NCBI GenBank assembly: GCA_029259595.1
Contig: JAJDEW010000003.1
Location: 1 to 64,000 of the forward strand
Direction: 5' to 3'
Length of the DNA: 64,000 nt
Source: Planctomycetota bacterium
GTDB taxonomy: Bacteria > Planctomycetota > UBA1135 > GCA-002686595
The position numbers and the translations under genes were made by a program. How positions within the stretch are numbered: the first letter of the stretch is position 1; each line of letters opens with the position of its first letter. The notes under the pieces were generated by a model that did no database searches, was not told the DNA's origin, and saw nothing but the letters and a program-made list of their open reading frames with translations. This document shows positions 43,461 through 51,863 of the stretch, in pieces.

Positions 43461-43700
43461 ATGACCGGAGTGATCAAACGCGCCCAGGTGCGCATGGACG
43501 ACGACAAGGTCAGCGTGCGACCCACGGCGGCCGGTGTCGCTCGTCCCGAGAGCAAACGGCCCGCGTCCGGCGCCAGGATCCTGCGCGTGGACGGGAGAGC
43601 GCACGCGATCGAGGTCACGTGCGCCTGCGGCCGCAAGACCGTCCTCGAACTCGACTACGCGACGTCCGAGGAATCCGTGGAAACGAACCATGAAGCCTGA
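43461..43700 (+). CDS. Small protein with a CxC motif, unknown function
   Basis: The protein is about 79 residues. A disordered N-terminus (MTGVIKRAQVRMDDDKVSV) is followed by a compact beta-like segment ARILRVDGRAHAIEVTCACGRKTVLELDY with a Cys-Ala-Cys-Gly that could be half of a metal site or a redox pair. AAGGA lies about ten bases upstream of ATG 43461. ATG 43434, in frame, is an alternative start that overlaps the previous gene. The 3' end overlaps the following lipoprotein gene by 11 bases. I do not recognise the family. Confidence 0.6.
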   Translation: MTGVIKRAQVRMDDDKVSVRPTAAGVARPESKRPASGARILRVDGRAHAIEVTCACGRKTVLELDYATSEESVETNHEA

Positions 43701-44544
43701 AACGACCCTTCGATGGCTCGCCTGCGCGAGCCTCACACTCTCGAGCTGCGTGGCTCCGAAGCTGTTCGGACAGCACGGTTGGCCCATGGAGGGCGCCCGC
43801 AATGTGCCCGGTGCCTACTGGCGGCAGGAAGAGCTGCAGGGCCAAGGATCCCAGGCGGCGGCGACGAACCCGACCTCCGACCCGGGAGCGGAGCTCGGGC
43901 GCGACGCCCGGAGCTCCGGCAGGTCGAAGCTCGATCTGCCCGGATCCGCGCGGACGACACCTCCCTGGGCGCCGACCCCGGGCATGGAGCTGGCCTCGCC
44001 CAACGCCGGTTCGACGGCGACGATGCTCGAGCCGCAGCGCGCCCAGACGACGCGCCCTGCGGCAGCGTCGAACGAGCCGCCGCTGCTCGGATGGAACGGC
44101 GGCGTCGTCCAGCCGCAGTCCCAGGGAACGGTCATGACCCAGGACGAGCCGCTGCGTTCGCTCGAGCCGTCGCAGGCCGGGCGGATGCACATCATCGAGC
44201 TCTACAGCCAGGTCCTGGACGAGCGCGACGCGTTGCTCGAAGAAGTCGCCTTGCTTCAGAAGGCGCTCACGGAGACGCGCGGACGCCTCGACGCGGGCAA
44301 CAAGGACGCGAACGGCCTCGAAGCCGAGCTCGAGCGTTTGCGGGCCGACACGGAACGCCTGCGGCTGGAGAACGAGGACTTGATGGCACGCCTGACCACC
44401 GCCCAGATTCGACGCCTCGAGGCGGAGAAGATCCTGCTCCAGTCGCGGATCGAGTGGTACCGCAAGCAAGAGGAAGCGCCGGGGACGTCGACGGGAGCCA
44501 TGCTGCGTTCGTCGCTGCCCGTCGCCTCGCGTGAGAACCGATGA
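43690..44544 (+). CDS. Lipoprotein with C-terminal coiled coil, flagellar operon end
   Basis: The protein is about 284 residues. A lipoprotein signal (MKPETTLRWLACASLTLSSC, lipobox LSSC) is followed by a long low-complexity Gln/Pro/Ser region (~residues 35-160). A coiled coil comes at about 175-265 (IELYSQVLDERDALLEEVALLQKAL, RLRADTERLRLENEDLMARL). It is probably anchored in the outer membrane with a helical periplasmic or surface stalk. It overlaps the genes on both sides, so it is co-expressed with fliA. No family recognised. Confidence 0.7.
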   Translation: MKPETTLRWLACASLTLSSCVAPKLFGQHGWPMEGARNVPGAYWRQEELQGQGSQAAATNPTSDPGAELGRDARSSGRSKLDLPGSARTTPPWAPTPGMELASPNAGSTATMLEPQRAQTTRPAAASNEPPLLGWNGGVVQPQSQGTVMTQDEPLRSLEPSQAGRMHIIELYSQVLDERDALLEEVALLQKALTETRGRLDAGNKDANGLEAELERLRADTERLRLENEDLMARLTTAQIRRLEAEKILLQSRIEWYRKQEEAPGTSTGAMLRSSLPVASRENR

Positions 44545-45176
44545 GACGCCTTCAGCTCCTGGCCTTGGCGGGCACCCTCGCCACCTTCGGTTCGTGCCTC
44601 TTCGCGCCACCGCTCGAGATGCCGACGCTCGCGAACGCCCGGGTTTCGAGCGACTTCGACTCCTACGAGATCCGGCGCGTCGGGCTGATGCCCTTCCTGG
44701 GCAAGGACCTCTTGCCCTCTCAGGCGCGCGCGCTCCAGCTGGGGCTCTATGCCGAGCTGGGGCAGGCGACGCCCTACGAGGTGGTCCTGCTCGAGCACGA
44801 TGACCTCGAGGAGGTCGAGATCTCCGAGCCTTTCCGCCGGGGCTGGTACCGGCCGCGGACGATCATCGATCTCTCCAAGCGCTACAGCCTGGACGCCGTG
44901 CTGTTCGGCAAGGTGACCCAGCAACGCTTCTATCCGCCTCAGGTCCTCAGCCTCAACGTGGAGATGGTCTCCGCGGAGACGGGCCTCGTCGTGTGGTCCT
45001 CGGCCGTGCACCTCGATGCGACCGACCAGCGCGTCTTGGATGGCCTTCAGGTCTTCTTCGGAAGCGGTGGGACGGATCGCAAGGGTGGGCGCAAGGAAGA
45101 CGACTGGCGGCTGGCGCTTCTGTCTCCGGAGCGCTTCGCGCGCTTCGCCGCCTACCAGATCGCCAGCATGCTCTGA
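44541..45176 (+). CDS. Lipoprotein with LpoB/FlgO-like domain
   Basis: The protein has 211 residues. A lipoprotein signal (MRRLQLLALAGTLATFGSC, lipobox FGSC) is followed by a domain with the pattern of LpoB/FlgO/CsgG-type outer-membrane lipoproteins: RRVGLMPFLGKDLLPSQARALQLGLYAEL, YEVVLLEHDDLEE, YSLDAVLFGKVTQQRFYPPQVLSLNVEMVSAETGLVVWSS. Such proteins sit on the inner face of the outer membrane. In Vibrio, FlgO is needed for outer-membrane flagellar structures. Location at the end of the fliO-fliA operon favours a flagellar role. ATGA overlap with the previous lipoprotein suggests that the pair works together. Confidence 0.7.
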   Translation: MRRLQLLALAGTLATFGSCLFAPPLEMPTLANARVSSDFDSYEIRRVGLMPFLGKDLLPSQARALQLGLYAELGQATPYEVVLLEHDDLEEVEISEPFRRGWYRPRTIIDLSKRYSLDAVLFGKVTQQRFYPPQVLSLNVEMVSAETGLVVWSSAVHLDATDQRVLDGLQVFFGSGGTDRKGGRKEDDWRLALLSPERFARFAAYQIASML

Positions 45177-45212
45177 GCCGCGCGCGGCCCGAGGCTGGTC
45201 CCCGAGATGAGA

Positions 45213-45243
45213 CACCTCGGGATCGCCGGAGCGACCCGAGGTG
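45213..45243. terminator. Strong hairpin between convergent flagellar genes (bidirectional terminator)
   Basis: cacctcggg (45213-45221) pairs with cccgaggtg (45235-45243). Inside, tcgc pairs with gcga, giving about 13 pairs with one bulged A and a 4-base loop. It lies between the stop of the second lipoprotein and the stop of flgM on the other strand, so it can end both transcripts. Confidence 0.7.
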
Positions 45244-45266
45244 CTCGCCACCTGGAACGGATGGAA

Positions 45267-45647
45267 TCAGGCTTCTTCGGAGGTCGACGCCAGGATGGCC
45301 TCGGCAGCTCGCTCGACGCGCTCTTGCGAGTGGAGCGTTCCCTGCTCGAAGGCCTCGCGCAAGCGGGCGACCCGCTCCGCGCGTTCCGTGTCGTCCGGAT
45401 CGCCGACCACGCGTGCGGCTGCGGACAGCTCGATGTGGTCGGTGCTCGTGGTCCGGGGGCGCTCGACTTCGAGAGCCTCCTTCCGATCAGCACGCCGCTC
45501 TTCGTAGGCCTGGAGCGAGATCCGGACGAGCTCTTCGCGGGCTTGTCGTACTCCCACGCGTTGCTCTTCGGTGATCTCGCGCCGCTCCTCGTTGTAGCGG
45601 TCGTGGGGCCGGTGCGGCCCGATGGGTTGTCGTCCTGTGACTTCCAT
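45267..45647 (-). CDS. flgM: FlgM-like anti-sigma-28 factor with N-terminal extension
   Basis: The protein is about 126 residues. The last ~60 match FlgM: STDHIELSAAARV, then ERVARLREAFEQGTLHSQERVERAAEAIL, equivalent to the LS-x-x-A and K-V-x-x-I-x-x-A-I-x-x-G-x-Y-x-x-x-x-x-x-I-A-x-x-LL pattern that binds FliA. FlgM is usually 70-100 residues; here ~60 charged, helix-prone residues precede (HDRYNEERREITEEQRV, AYEERRADRKEAL). It would hold FliA until the hook is complete and FlgM is exported. AAAGGAG seven bases ahead of ATG 45647 and an excellent sigma-28 promoter upstream support both the start and autoregulation. A longer frame to 45767 is not needed. Confidence 0.85.
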   Translation of the reverse strand: MEVTGRQPIGPHRPHDRYNEERREITEEQRVGVRQAREELVRISLQAYEERRADRKEALEVERPRTTSTDHIELSAAARVVGDPDDTERAERVARLREAFEQGTLHSQERVERAAEAILASTSEEA

Positions 45648-45693
45648 TTGGATCTCCTTTCCTAGAGGATAGGAAGAGGTCTCCCGGCTCTCC

Positions 45694-45720
45694 TTATCGG
45701 CCGCGCGGTAGCCGGGATGA
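45694..45720 (-). promoter_or_regulatory. Sigma-28 (FliA) promoter for flgM
   Basis: On the minus strand TCAT (complement of 45717-45720), 15 bases, then GCCGATAA (complement of 45694-45701), a perfect match to the -10 consensus. Predicted transcript start is about 40 bases ahead of the flgM ATG. It would give FliA-dependent expression of FliA's own inhibitor. Confidence 0.72.
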
Positions 45721-45815
45721 GCGACAATCTTCAGGAATTTCGGCCTGCGCACCGGTCCGGCGAGCATCGCCAGGAACAGCCGTAAGTCCCTTCTCAGTAG
45801 GCACTATCGAGCGAA

Positions 45816-48161
45816 ATGGATCGCCCTACTCGCGTTCCGAAGCCCCTGGGGGGCGGCCAGACGGGCGCCGCCCGCCTCCCGGCCGTCCTCCTGTTCGTCG
45901 TTCTGGCCCCCTTCTCGGCGGTCACAGCCCAGGGCACTCCCGAGCCCGCCCCGAGCGGCAACCGCGTCGACTACAAGATCGATGCGCGCCTCGACGGGGA
46001 CGTGCGCGAGCCCAAGACGGTCACGGGGCGCGTGCGCGCGACCTGGACCAACGGCAGCGGCGAGGCCGTTTCGGATCTGTGGTTCCACCTGTACCTGAAC
46101 GCGTTCTCGAACAACCGCTCGACCCACCTCGTCGAGGCCCGCGGGCGGCTCGGGGACGTCGAGCTCGAGGACGGCTTCGGCTTCTCGCGCGTCACGTCGG
46201 CGCGCGTTCGCTACTCCGACTCGCGCGAGTTCGAGGACGTGTTCGCGACCTTTCGCTACCGCCGCCCGGACGACGAACGGGAAGACGACCGCACGGTCTT
46301 CAGCCTCGACCTCTTGCGCCCGGTCTCGTCGGGGCAGAAGCTCGAGATCGAGCTCGAATGGGAATCGCGCCTGCCCCGTGTGCGGCGCCGAACGGGCTAC
46401 AAGGACGACTTCTTGCTGGTCGCCCAGTGGTTCCCGAAGCTCGGAGTCTATGAAGCGAAACGCGGGTGGAACTGCCACCAGTTCCACTCGAGTTCCGAGT
46501 TCTACTCCGACTACGGCACCTACGAGGTGAACCTGAATCTCCCGGTGCGCTTCCGACACTGCGTGGGGGCGTCCGGCGTGCAGGACCTCGAGCGCGTCGA
46601 GAGCGACCGCGTGCACATGCGCTTCATCGCACCCTCGCCCACGGATCAAGAGCGGGTCGACGCCACCGGCAAGCGACCCCTGGTTCACGACTTCACGTGG
46701 ACGGCGGACACGCGCTTCATCGAAGTTCGGCGCCTGTTCCGCTTCTCGGATTGGGCCGAGCGCTTTCCCGGCGAGATCGAGAAGGCCAAGAAGGCCTTCG
46801 GCACGGACGTCGGCCTCACGCTGCGCGACGTCGACGTCAACATCCTGATCCACCCCGAGCGCGAAGACCAGGCGGACCGACACTTCCAGGCGACCTGCGC
46901 CGCGCTCTTCTTCTACGGCCTCTGGTTCGGGGAGTATCCCTACGAGCGCGTGACCGTCGTCGACCCCGCCTGGGGCGCGGGCGCGGCGGGTGGCATGGAG
47001 TATCCCACCCTCTTCACGTGCGGGACGCGACTGTTCACCACACCCGACATGTACCAGCCGGAAAGCGTGACCGTGCACGAGGCGGGGCACCAGTTCTGGT
47101 ACGGACTGGTCGGAAACAACGAGTTCGAAGCGGCTTGGCTCGACGAAGGGCTCAACTCGTACACGGACTCGGAAGTCCTCTGGCGCGTCTACGGACCGCG
47201 GCGTCATACGACCGACTTCGCGCGGATCCCGATCGACGGCGTTCCGCTCTTGAAGGCCGCCGAGACCAACCGGCTCCTCGACGTGCTGTCGATGCGTGAG
47301 ATTCCGATGCCCGGGATGATCCCGAACCTCGAGCCTCTTCCCACGTCGGGCTTCCTGGATCACTGGCGCGATCAACCGAAGCTGACCTACGCGCAGGAAT
47401 GGACCGATCCGCGCTGGCACGACCGCGTGCGCTACCTCGCGGACCCCGACAGCGACCCGGTCGACACCAACGCGTGGGAATATGCCGACCGCTCGAGCTA
47501 TCGGGTGAACAGCTACCCGCGCCCGGCCGTCGTCCTGCGCTCGCTGCCGGCGGTCATCGGATACGACAGCTTCATGCGCGGGATGCGGCACTTCTCGACG
47601 ACCTGGCGGTACCGCCATCCCTATCCCGAGGACTTCTTCGCGTCCTTCGCGCAAGGGGCGGGGGTCGATGTCAGCTGGTACTTCCGCGAGCTGTTCCAGT
47701 CGCGCGGGACGGTCGATTGGGCCGTCGAGGTCGAGCAAGAGCGTCGACCGCATCCGGTGGGCTTCTTCCAGCGCGAAGGCGGGGACTTCATCGAGGAGAC
47801 CAAACCCGAGGACGCCGGCGAGGATCAGCGCCCCTGGAGGATCGCCGTGCTGCTACGCAAGGATGGTGAGCTCGCCTTGCCCCTGCCGGTGCGGCTGACC
47901 TTCGAGAACGGCTCGACGCGCGACGAGATCTGGAAGCGCGAAGAACAGCAGGAGTCGGCCTGGCGCAGGATCGAGCTCGAGAGCGATTCGAAGCTGATCT
48001 CGGTCGAGCTGGACCCGGCCAGCGGCTACTTCATCGACGGCGACATGTCGAACAACCGCTGGTACGACGAGTCCGACGAGCTCTCACCGTGGCGCTGGGG
48101 AGAGCGCGTGCTCTCGCTCGCGCAGAGACGCCTGTTCTTCTTCCAGGGAATCGGAGGCTGA
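45816..48161 (+). CDS. Secreted M1-family metallopeptidase (aminopeptidase N-like)
   Basis: The protein has 781 residues. A basic start and hydrophobic segment (LPAVLLFVVLAPFSAVTAQG) form a signal peptide. The N-terminal ~300 residues are the beta saddle domain. The catalytic domain has GGMEYPTLF (exopeptidase G-x-M-E-N-like) and the zinc site HEAGH at residues 421-425, with the third ligand Glu444 in WLDEGLN (HExxH-x18-E). A tyrosine proton donor (in SSYRVNSYPRP, about residue 565-575) is plausible. It probably trims peptides in the periplasm or outside. No clear Shine-Dalgarno precedes ATG 45816. Stop is two bases before the next start. Confidence 0.9.
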   Translation: MDRPTRVPKPLGGGQTGAARLPAVLLFVVLAPFSAVTAQGTPEPAPSGNRVDYKIDARLDGDVREPKTVTGRVRATWTNGSGEAVSDLWFHLYLNAFSNNRSTHLVEARGRLGDVELEDGFGFSRVTSARVRYSDSREFEDVFATFRYRRPDDEREDDRTVFSLDLLRPVSSGQKLEIELEWESRLPRVRRRTGYKDDFLLVAQWFPKLGVYEAKRGWNCHQFHSSSEFYSDYGTYEVNLNLPVRFRHCVGASGVQDLERVESDRVHMRFIAPSPTDQERVDATGKRPLVHDFTWTADTRFIEVRRLFRFSDWAERFPGEIEKAKKAFGTDVGLTLRDVDVNILIHPEREDQADRHFQATCAALFFYGLWFGEYPYERVTVVDPAWGAGAAGGMEYPTLFTCGTRLFTTPDMYQPESVTVHEAGHQFWYGLVGNNEFEAAWLDEGLNSYTDSEVLWRVYGPRRHTTDFARIPIDGVPLLKAAETNRLLDVLSMREIPMPGMIPNLEPLPTSGFLDHWRDQPKLTYAQEWTDPRWHDRVRYLADPDSDPVDTNAWEYADRSSYRVNSYPRPAVVLRSLPAVIGYDSFMRGMRHFSTTWRYRHPYPEDFFASFAQGAGVDVSWYFRELFQSRGTVDWAVEVEQERRPHPVGFFQREGGDFIEETKPEDAGEDQRPWRIAVLLRKDGELALPLPVRLTFENGSTRDEIWKREEQQESAWRRIELESDSKLISVELDPASGYFIDGDMSNNRWYDESDELSPWRWGERVLSLAQRRLFFFQGIGG

Positions 48162-48163
48162 GA

Positions 48164-49195
48164 ATGAGCGACCTCGACCTGATCGCCCCTTCGCGCGGAC
48201 CCGTCTTCTTCTCCGCGCTCCGCTCCGCCCTGGGACGCGCTCCGCTCTGGCTGATCACGTGGCTCGTGACGCTCGCGCTCGCCGCGCCGTTGGCAGCGTC
48301 GTGGATCGACTGGTTGCAGGGAGCGCTCGCGAACGCCTATCCGCCGAAGAGCGTGCTGGCTTCGATGGGGGAGACGTTCCGCTTCGACCATCGCCAGGAG
48401 CTCTCGGCGCTGCAACAGACGACGGCGCAGTCCGCCGCGGTCCTGACCTTCCTCGTGATCCTGTTCGGCGCCTTCAGCGCGGGAGGGTGGCTGCAAGTCT
48501 TCCTCGAGAAGACCTCGGGGCATTCGGTCCGCCGCTTCTTGTGGGGCGGAGCGCAGTGCTTCTGGCGCTTCTTCCGCGTGATGATCCTCACGGTCCTCAC
48601 GATGGCCTTCGCTCACTGGCTCTTCTTCGGTTGGGCCTGGGACAAGTTCGTGCTCGAGATCGCGCTCGGCATCGAAGGCGCCGATCTCGAGGCGTTCACG
48701 TCCGAGCGGGCCGTCGTCTGGCTCGGTTGGGGGCAGAGCGCCTTCCACGCGCTCTTCATCGCCCTGATCTTCGCGTGGGGCGACTACACGCGGACGCGCT
48801 TGGCGATGCACAACACGCGCTCGACCCTGTGGGCGGGAATGTGCACGTGGGGTCTGTTCCTGCGGCACCCGGTTCGGACCTTGCGGCCGCTGGCCCTGAT
48901 CCTGCTCGTGGAAGGCGTGATCGTGTTCGGGTTGGCGCGCTTGTCCTGGGGAATGAACCTGGGACTCGACGCGGAGAGTGCCGGCCGGCACGTGTGGATG
49001 CTCTTCGTGGTCGGGCAGCTGGTTCTGATCTGGCAGACGATCTCGCGCGCCGCACGCTACGCCGCCGCCGTCGAAGTGACGCGCGCACTCGTGCCGCCGA
49101 TCGAAGAGCCCGACCCCTACGGCAACCGCATCGGGGGTCCCGGTGGTCCGCAGTATCCGATCGATGACAGCGACGAATACGGCGTGTCGATCTGA
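48164..49195 (+). CDS. Polytopic membrane protein, unknown function
   Basis: The protein has 343 residues with about six hydrophobic segments (PLWLITWLVTLALAAPLAASWI, VLTFLVILFGAFSAGGWLQVFL, VMILTVLTMAFAHWLFFGWAW, ALFIALIFAWGDYTR, ALILLVEGVIVFGLARLSW, LFVVGQLVLIWQTISRAARY). The C-terminal ~40 residues are Pro/Gly/Asp rich and cytoplasmic. GGAGG six bases upstream supports ATG 48164; it begins two bases after the peptidase stop, so it is in its operon. The pattern resembles stage-II-sporulation-M or DUF975-like membrane proteins in outline, but no diagnostic motif is visible. Confidence 0.7.
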   Translation: MSDLDLIAPSRGPVFFSALRSALGRAPLWLITWLVTLALAAPLAASWIDWLQGALANAYPPKSVLASMGETFRFDHRQELSALQQTTAQSAAVLTFLVILFGAFSAGGWLQVFLEKTSGHSVRRFLWGGAQCFWRFFRVMILTVLTMAFAHWLFFGWAWDKFVLEIALGIEGADLEAFTSERAVVWLGWGQSAFHALFIALIFAWGDYTRTRLAMHNTRSTLWAGMCTWGLFLRHPVRTLRPLALILLVEGVIVFGLARLSWGMNLGLDAESAGRHVWMLFVVGQLVLIWQTISRAARYAAAVEVTRALVPPIEEPDPYGNRIGGPGGPQYPIDDSDEYGVSI

Positions 49196-49196
49196 A

Positions 49197-49922
49197 TCAG
49201 GCCTTCTTGCGACGGCCGCTCCCCCCGAGCTCGATCTCGAGGGGGCGGCCGAGCTCGATCCGGCCCGGCTCGACCTTCGCGGTGTAGGCCAGCAGCTCGA
49301 CGCCGGCCTCCGCGGCCAGCCGTAGCGTGTCGCAGTAGTCGGGGTCGATCTCGTCGGCCGGGCGGAAGATCGCGACGTCGTCTCGACTGACGAAGAAGAA
49401 CTGGACGGCACGATTGCCGCGCTCGATCTCGCCGATGAGCTCGTGGAGGTGCTTGCGTCCGCGCTCGGTGACCGCGTCCGGAAAGAGCGCGGCTTCTCCG
49501 TCGATGAGCGTCGTGCTCTTCACCTCGACGTAGCACGGAGCGCGCTTCGCATCCGACAGCAGGATGTCGATGCGGCTGTTGGTCCCGTACTTGACCTCGC
49601 GCTTCAGGTCGTCGTAGCCCGCGAGGGCCGGGACCTGGCCGGCCTCGACGGCTTCGGCGACGACGCGGTTGGGCAGGCCCGTGTCGACGTTGACCCACGC
49701 ATCCTGAACGCGGATCGCCTGCCACGTGAAGCGCAGCTTGCGCTTCTCGTTGCCCGAATCGCGCAACCACACGGGGCTGCCCTCCTCCTTGCAGCCCAGC
49801 AGGCTGCCCGTGTTCGGACAATGAGCCGTCAGTACGGAGCCGTCGGGGAGTTCGACGTCGGCGAAGAAGCGCTTGTAGCGCTTGCGGAACGTGGCGGTGA
49901 GGGGCGGGGCATCGAAGCGCAT
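49197..49922 (-). CDS. sfsA: DNA-binding/nuclease-fold protein SfsA
   Basis: The protein has 241 residues, normal for SfsA. Typical segments: ATFRKRYKRFFADVELPDG, LTAHCPNTGSLLGC, VNVDTGLPNRVVAEA, and the endonuclease-like metal region IDILLSDAKRAPCYVEVKSTTL followed by FPDAVTERGRKHLHEL. E. coli SfsA is named for sugar fermentation stimulation and has DNA-binding ability. The PD-(D/E)xK-like residues (Asp, Glu-x-Lys) are present. Convergent with the preceding membrane protein (stops one base apart) and divergent from the aminopeptidase. Confidence 0.95.
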   Translation of the reverse strand: MRFDAPPLTATFRKRYKRFFADVELPDGSVLTAHCPNTGSLLGCKEEGSPVWLRDSGNEKRKLRFTWQAIRVQDAWVNVDTGLPNRVVAEAVEAGQVPALAGYDDLKREVKYGTNSRIDILLSDAKRAPCYVEVKSTTLIDGEAALFPDAVTERGRKHLHELIGEIERGNRAVQFFFVSRDDVAIFRPADEIDPDYCDTLRLAAEAGVELLAYTAKVEPGRIELGRPLEIELGGSGRRKKA

Positions 49923-50028
49923 GGCCGGGATTCTTCCGGAGCCGACCTGCTCTGTCGACCTCGGGCGGAGTTTCGCGCGATTCGAGCCCGCACGCCCGAC
50001 GGCGCTGCGCGGGAGCTATCCTGAGGCC

Positions 50029-51438
50029 ATGAAGCTCTCCGCCAGCCCCGTTCTGCTCGTCCTCCTCGCCGCTGCGTCGCTCGTCCACGGCTCGCGCCCC
50101 GCCGCACTCCAGGAGGCGGCCGAAGGGCCGGCCCCCCTCTCGCTCGAGCGACCCGGCGATGGCGGGCCCACCTGCGGTTTGGGCAAGGCCTTCCACGTCG
50201 GGCGCCGTCGTGAGTTCGCGCGTCGCGTGAAGGCGGGCCTCTACCTCTTCCGCGGGCTGCCGCAGACGCGCGGCTATCACGTCTTTCGCCAGGACAAGAC
50301 GTTCTGGTACCTGACCGGGATCGAGAGCCCGGACGCCGCGCTCTTGATCGACGTCGACGCCGGGACCGAAACGCTCTTCTTGCCCGCGCCGAATCGGGGC
50401 AAGGAGCGCTGGGAAGGGGAGATCTGGGACAGCGCGGATGCCTGGGTCGGCCCTTTGACGGGCTTCGCGGACGTTCGCCCCACCGAAGAGCTCGCCGAGG
50501 CCCTGAAGGCGGCGATCGGGGAGCGCCAGGAGATCGGCGTCTCGATGCACCCCGGATTGGGCCTCGGCGACGGCTACGATCGCGCGCAGCCCTTCGACCG
50601 GCGCCAGCTGCGCGACCCGCTCGACGGCCGCGTGAGTCGCGAGAAGGCGCTGGAGGAGAAGCTCGTCGAGCTCCTGGGCGTCTCCGTGCGCGACATCGAG
50701 CGCGAGATCACGGAGATGCGACGCGTGAAGACCGTCGAAGAGATCGATGCCATGCGGCGCGCCGGTCGTGCCGGAGCCCTCGCACTGGAAGAGGCCATGC
50801 GCTCGACGGCCCCCGGCGTCGGCGAGTGGGAGCTCGATTCCCTGATGACCTTCCTGCAGGTCAAGGAAGGCGCTGCCGGCCCCGCCTATCACGCGATCGT
50901 CGGCTCGGGACCCAACTCGTGCATCCTGCACTACTCCGCCTCGAAGCGGCGGATGCAGGCCGGAGAGGTGCTCCTGATCGACTACGGACCCGAGCTGGAC
51001 CACTACACGACCGACATCACGCGCACGTGGCCGGTCACCGGAGTCTTCACCGATCGCATGGCGGAGCTCTACGACGCCGTGCTCGCCGCGCAGCAGGCCG
51101 GAATCGACGAGGTCGCGCCCGGCAAGACGATTCTCGATGTCGAAAAGGCCTGTTCGACCGTGCTGCGCGAGCGCGGCTTCGAAGCGTTCATGCGCCACGG
51201 CGCTTGCCACTACATCGGGCTCGAGGTCCACGACCCCGGCGACCGGGGCGCGAAGTTCGTCCCGGGCGTCGTGTTCACGATCGAGCCCGGGCTCTACGAG
51301 GAGGAGACCGGGATCGGCATCCGCATCGAGGACGTCGTCGTCGTGACCGAGGACGGCTGCGAGGTGATCACCTCGCTCGTTCCGAAGGAGCGCGAGGCGC
51401 TCGAGAGCACCGTGCGAGCGAAGGGTCTTCTCGACTGA
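50029..51438 (+). CDS. Secreted Xaa-Pro aminopeptidase (M24B family)
   Basis: The protein is about 469 residues. A signal peptide (MKLSASPVLLVLLAAASLVHGS) indicates export, unlike cytoplasmic PepP. The N-terminal creatinase-like domain includes FRQDKTFWYLTGIESPDAALLID. The C-terminal pita-bread domain shows metal ligands: Asp in LLIDYGPELDHYTTDITRTWP (two Asp), His in YIGLEVHDPGDRG, Glu in FTIEPGLYEEE and Glu in IRIEDVVVV. It releases N-terminal residues before proline. ATG 50029 gives the clean signal peptide. The frame is open upstream but has no start with this property. Confidence 0.93.
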   Translation: MKLSASPVLLVLLAAASLVHGSRPAALQEAAEGPAPLSLERPGDGGPTCGLGKAFHVGRRREFARRVKAGLYLFRGLPQTRGYHVFRQDKTFWYLTGIESPDAALLIDVDAGTETLFLPAPNRGKERWEGEIWDSADAWVGPLTGFADVRPTEELAEALKAAIGERQEIGVSMHPGLGLGDGYDRAQPFDRRQLRDPLDGRVSREKALEEKLVELLGVSVRDIEREITEMRRVKTVEEIDAMRRAGRAGALALEEAMRSTAPGVGEWELDSLMTFLQVKEGAAGPAYHAIVGSGPNSCILHYSASKRRMQAGEVLLIDYGPELDHYTTDITRTWPVTGVFTDRMAELYDAVLAAQQAGIDEVAPGKTILDVEKACSTVLRERGFEAFMRHGACHYIGLEVHDPGDRGAKFVPGVVFTIEPGLYEEETGIGIRIEDVVVVTEDGCEVITSLVPKEREALESTVRAKGLLD

Positions 51439-51567
51439 CCCGATCCCGAGCACGTTCTGAGAAAAGCCAGGATCGTCCTTGGGGTGATCCCCCGACCCGA
51501 CCGATCTCTTCGGACCTTCGAGCAGCATGCGCCCGCCGTCGCGTCGCCGCGGCGACACCGAAGCTCA

Positions 51568-51633
51568 AAGGCGGTTGTGCACGGGTCCGCAACGCATCCT
51601 GGACATCTCACCTCTTCCCGTGCCAACCGCCTT
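51568..51633. repeat. Long stem-loop, 17-bp arms with one bulge
   Basis: The left arm aaggcggttgtgcacggg (51568-51585) pairs with cccgtgccaaccgcctt (51617-51633) with a single unpaired T. The loop is about 31 bases. It is too long for a simple terminator and may be an RNA structural element. Confidence 0.6.
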
Positions 51634-51645
51634 CCCCTCCACCCC

Positions 51646-51670
51646 GCGGCGGGCTCGCTGAGCCCGCCGC
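51646..51670. terminator. Perfect 10-bp GC hairpin
   Basis: gcggcgggct (51646-51655) pairs exactly with agcccgccgc (51661-51670) over a 5-base loop. It stands 13 bases after the longer stem-loop. No T-tract follows, so intrinsic termination is uncertain. Confidence 0.45.
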
Positions 51671-51799
51671 TCGGGCTCCTGCGCAGGAATCCGGCGGCGG
51701 CCACCGCGGCCGGTTCGGCGAGCGGGCGCCATGGTCCCGCCCTGGACCGCGGACCGACTGCCCGGCTCCATCCGGAGGCCCCGTCCTCGGCTCCAGCCC

Positions 51800-51863
51800 G
51801 AGCCCCCACCTTCCCTATCCATCTCGAGCCCCCACCCTCCCTATCCATCCCTAGCCCCCACCC
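51800..51863. repeat. 26-bp direct tandem repeat, about 2.4 copies
   Basis: The unit agcccccacc-tccctatccatc occurs at 51800-51825 and 51826-51851 with one substitution, and its first part again at 51852-51863. It is pyrimidine rich on the plus strand. Such slippage-prone repeats are often unstable, so copy number may vary between strains. Confidence 0.75.
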
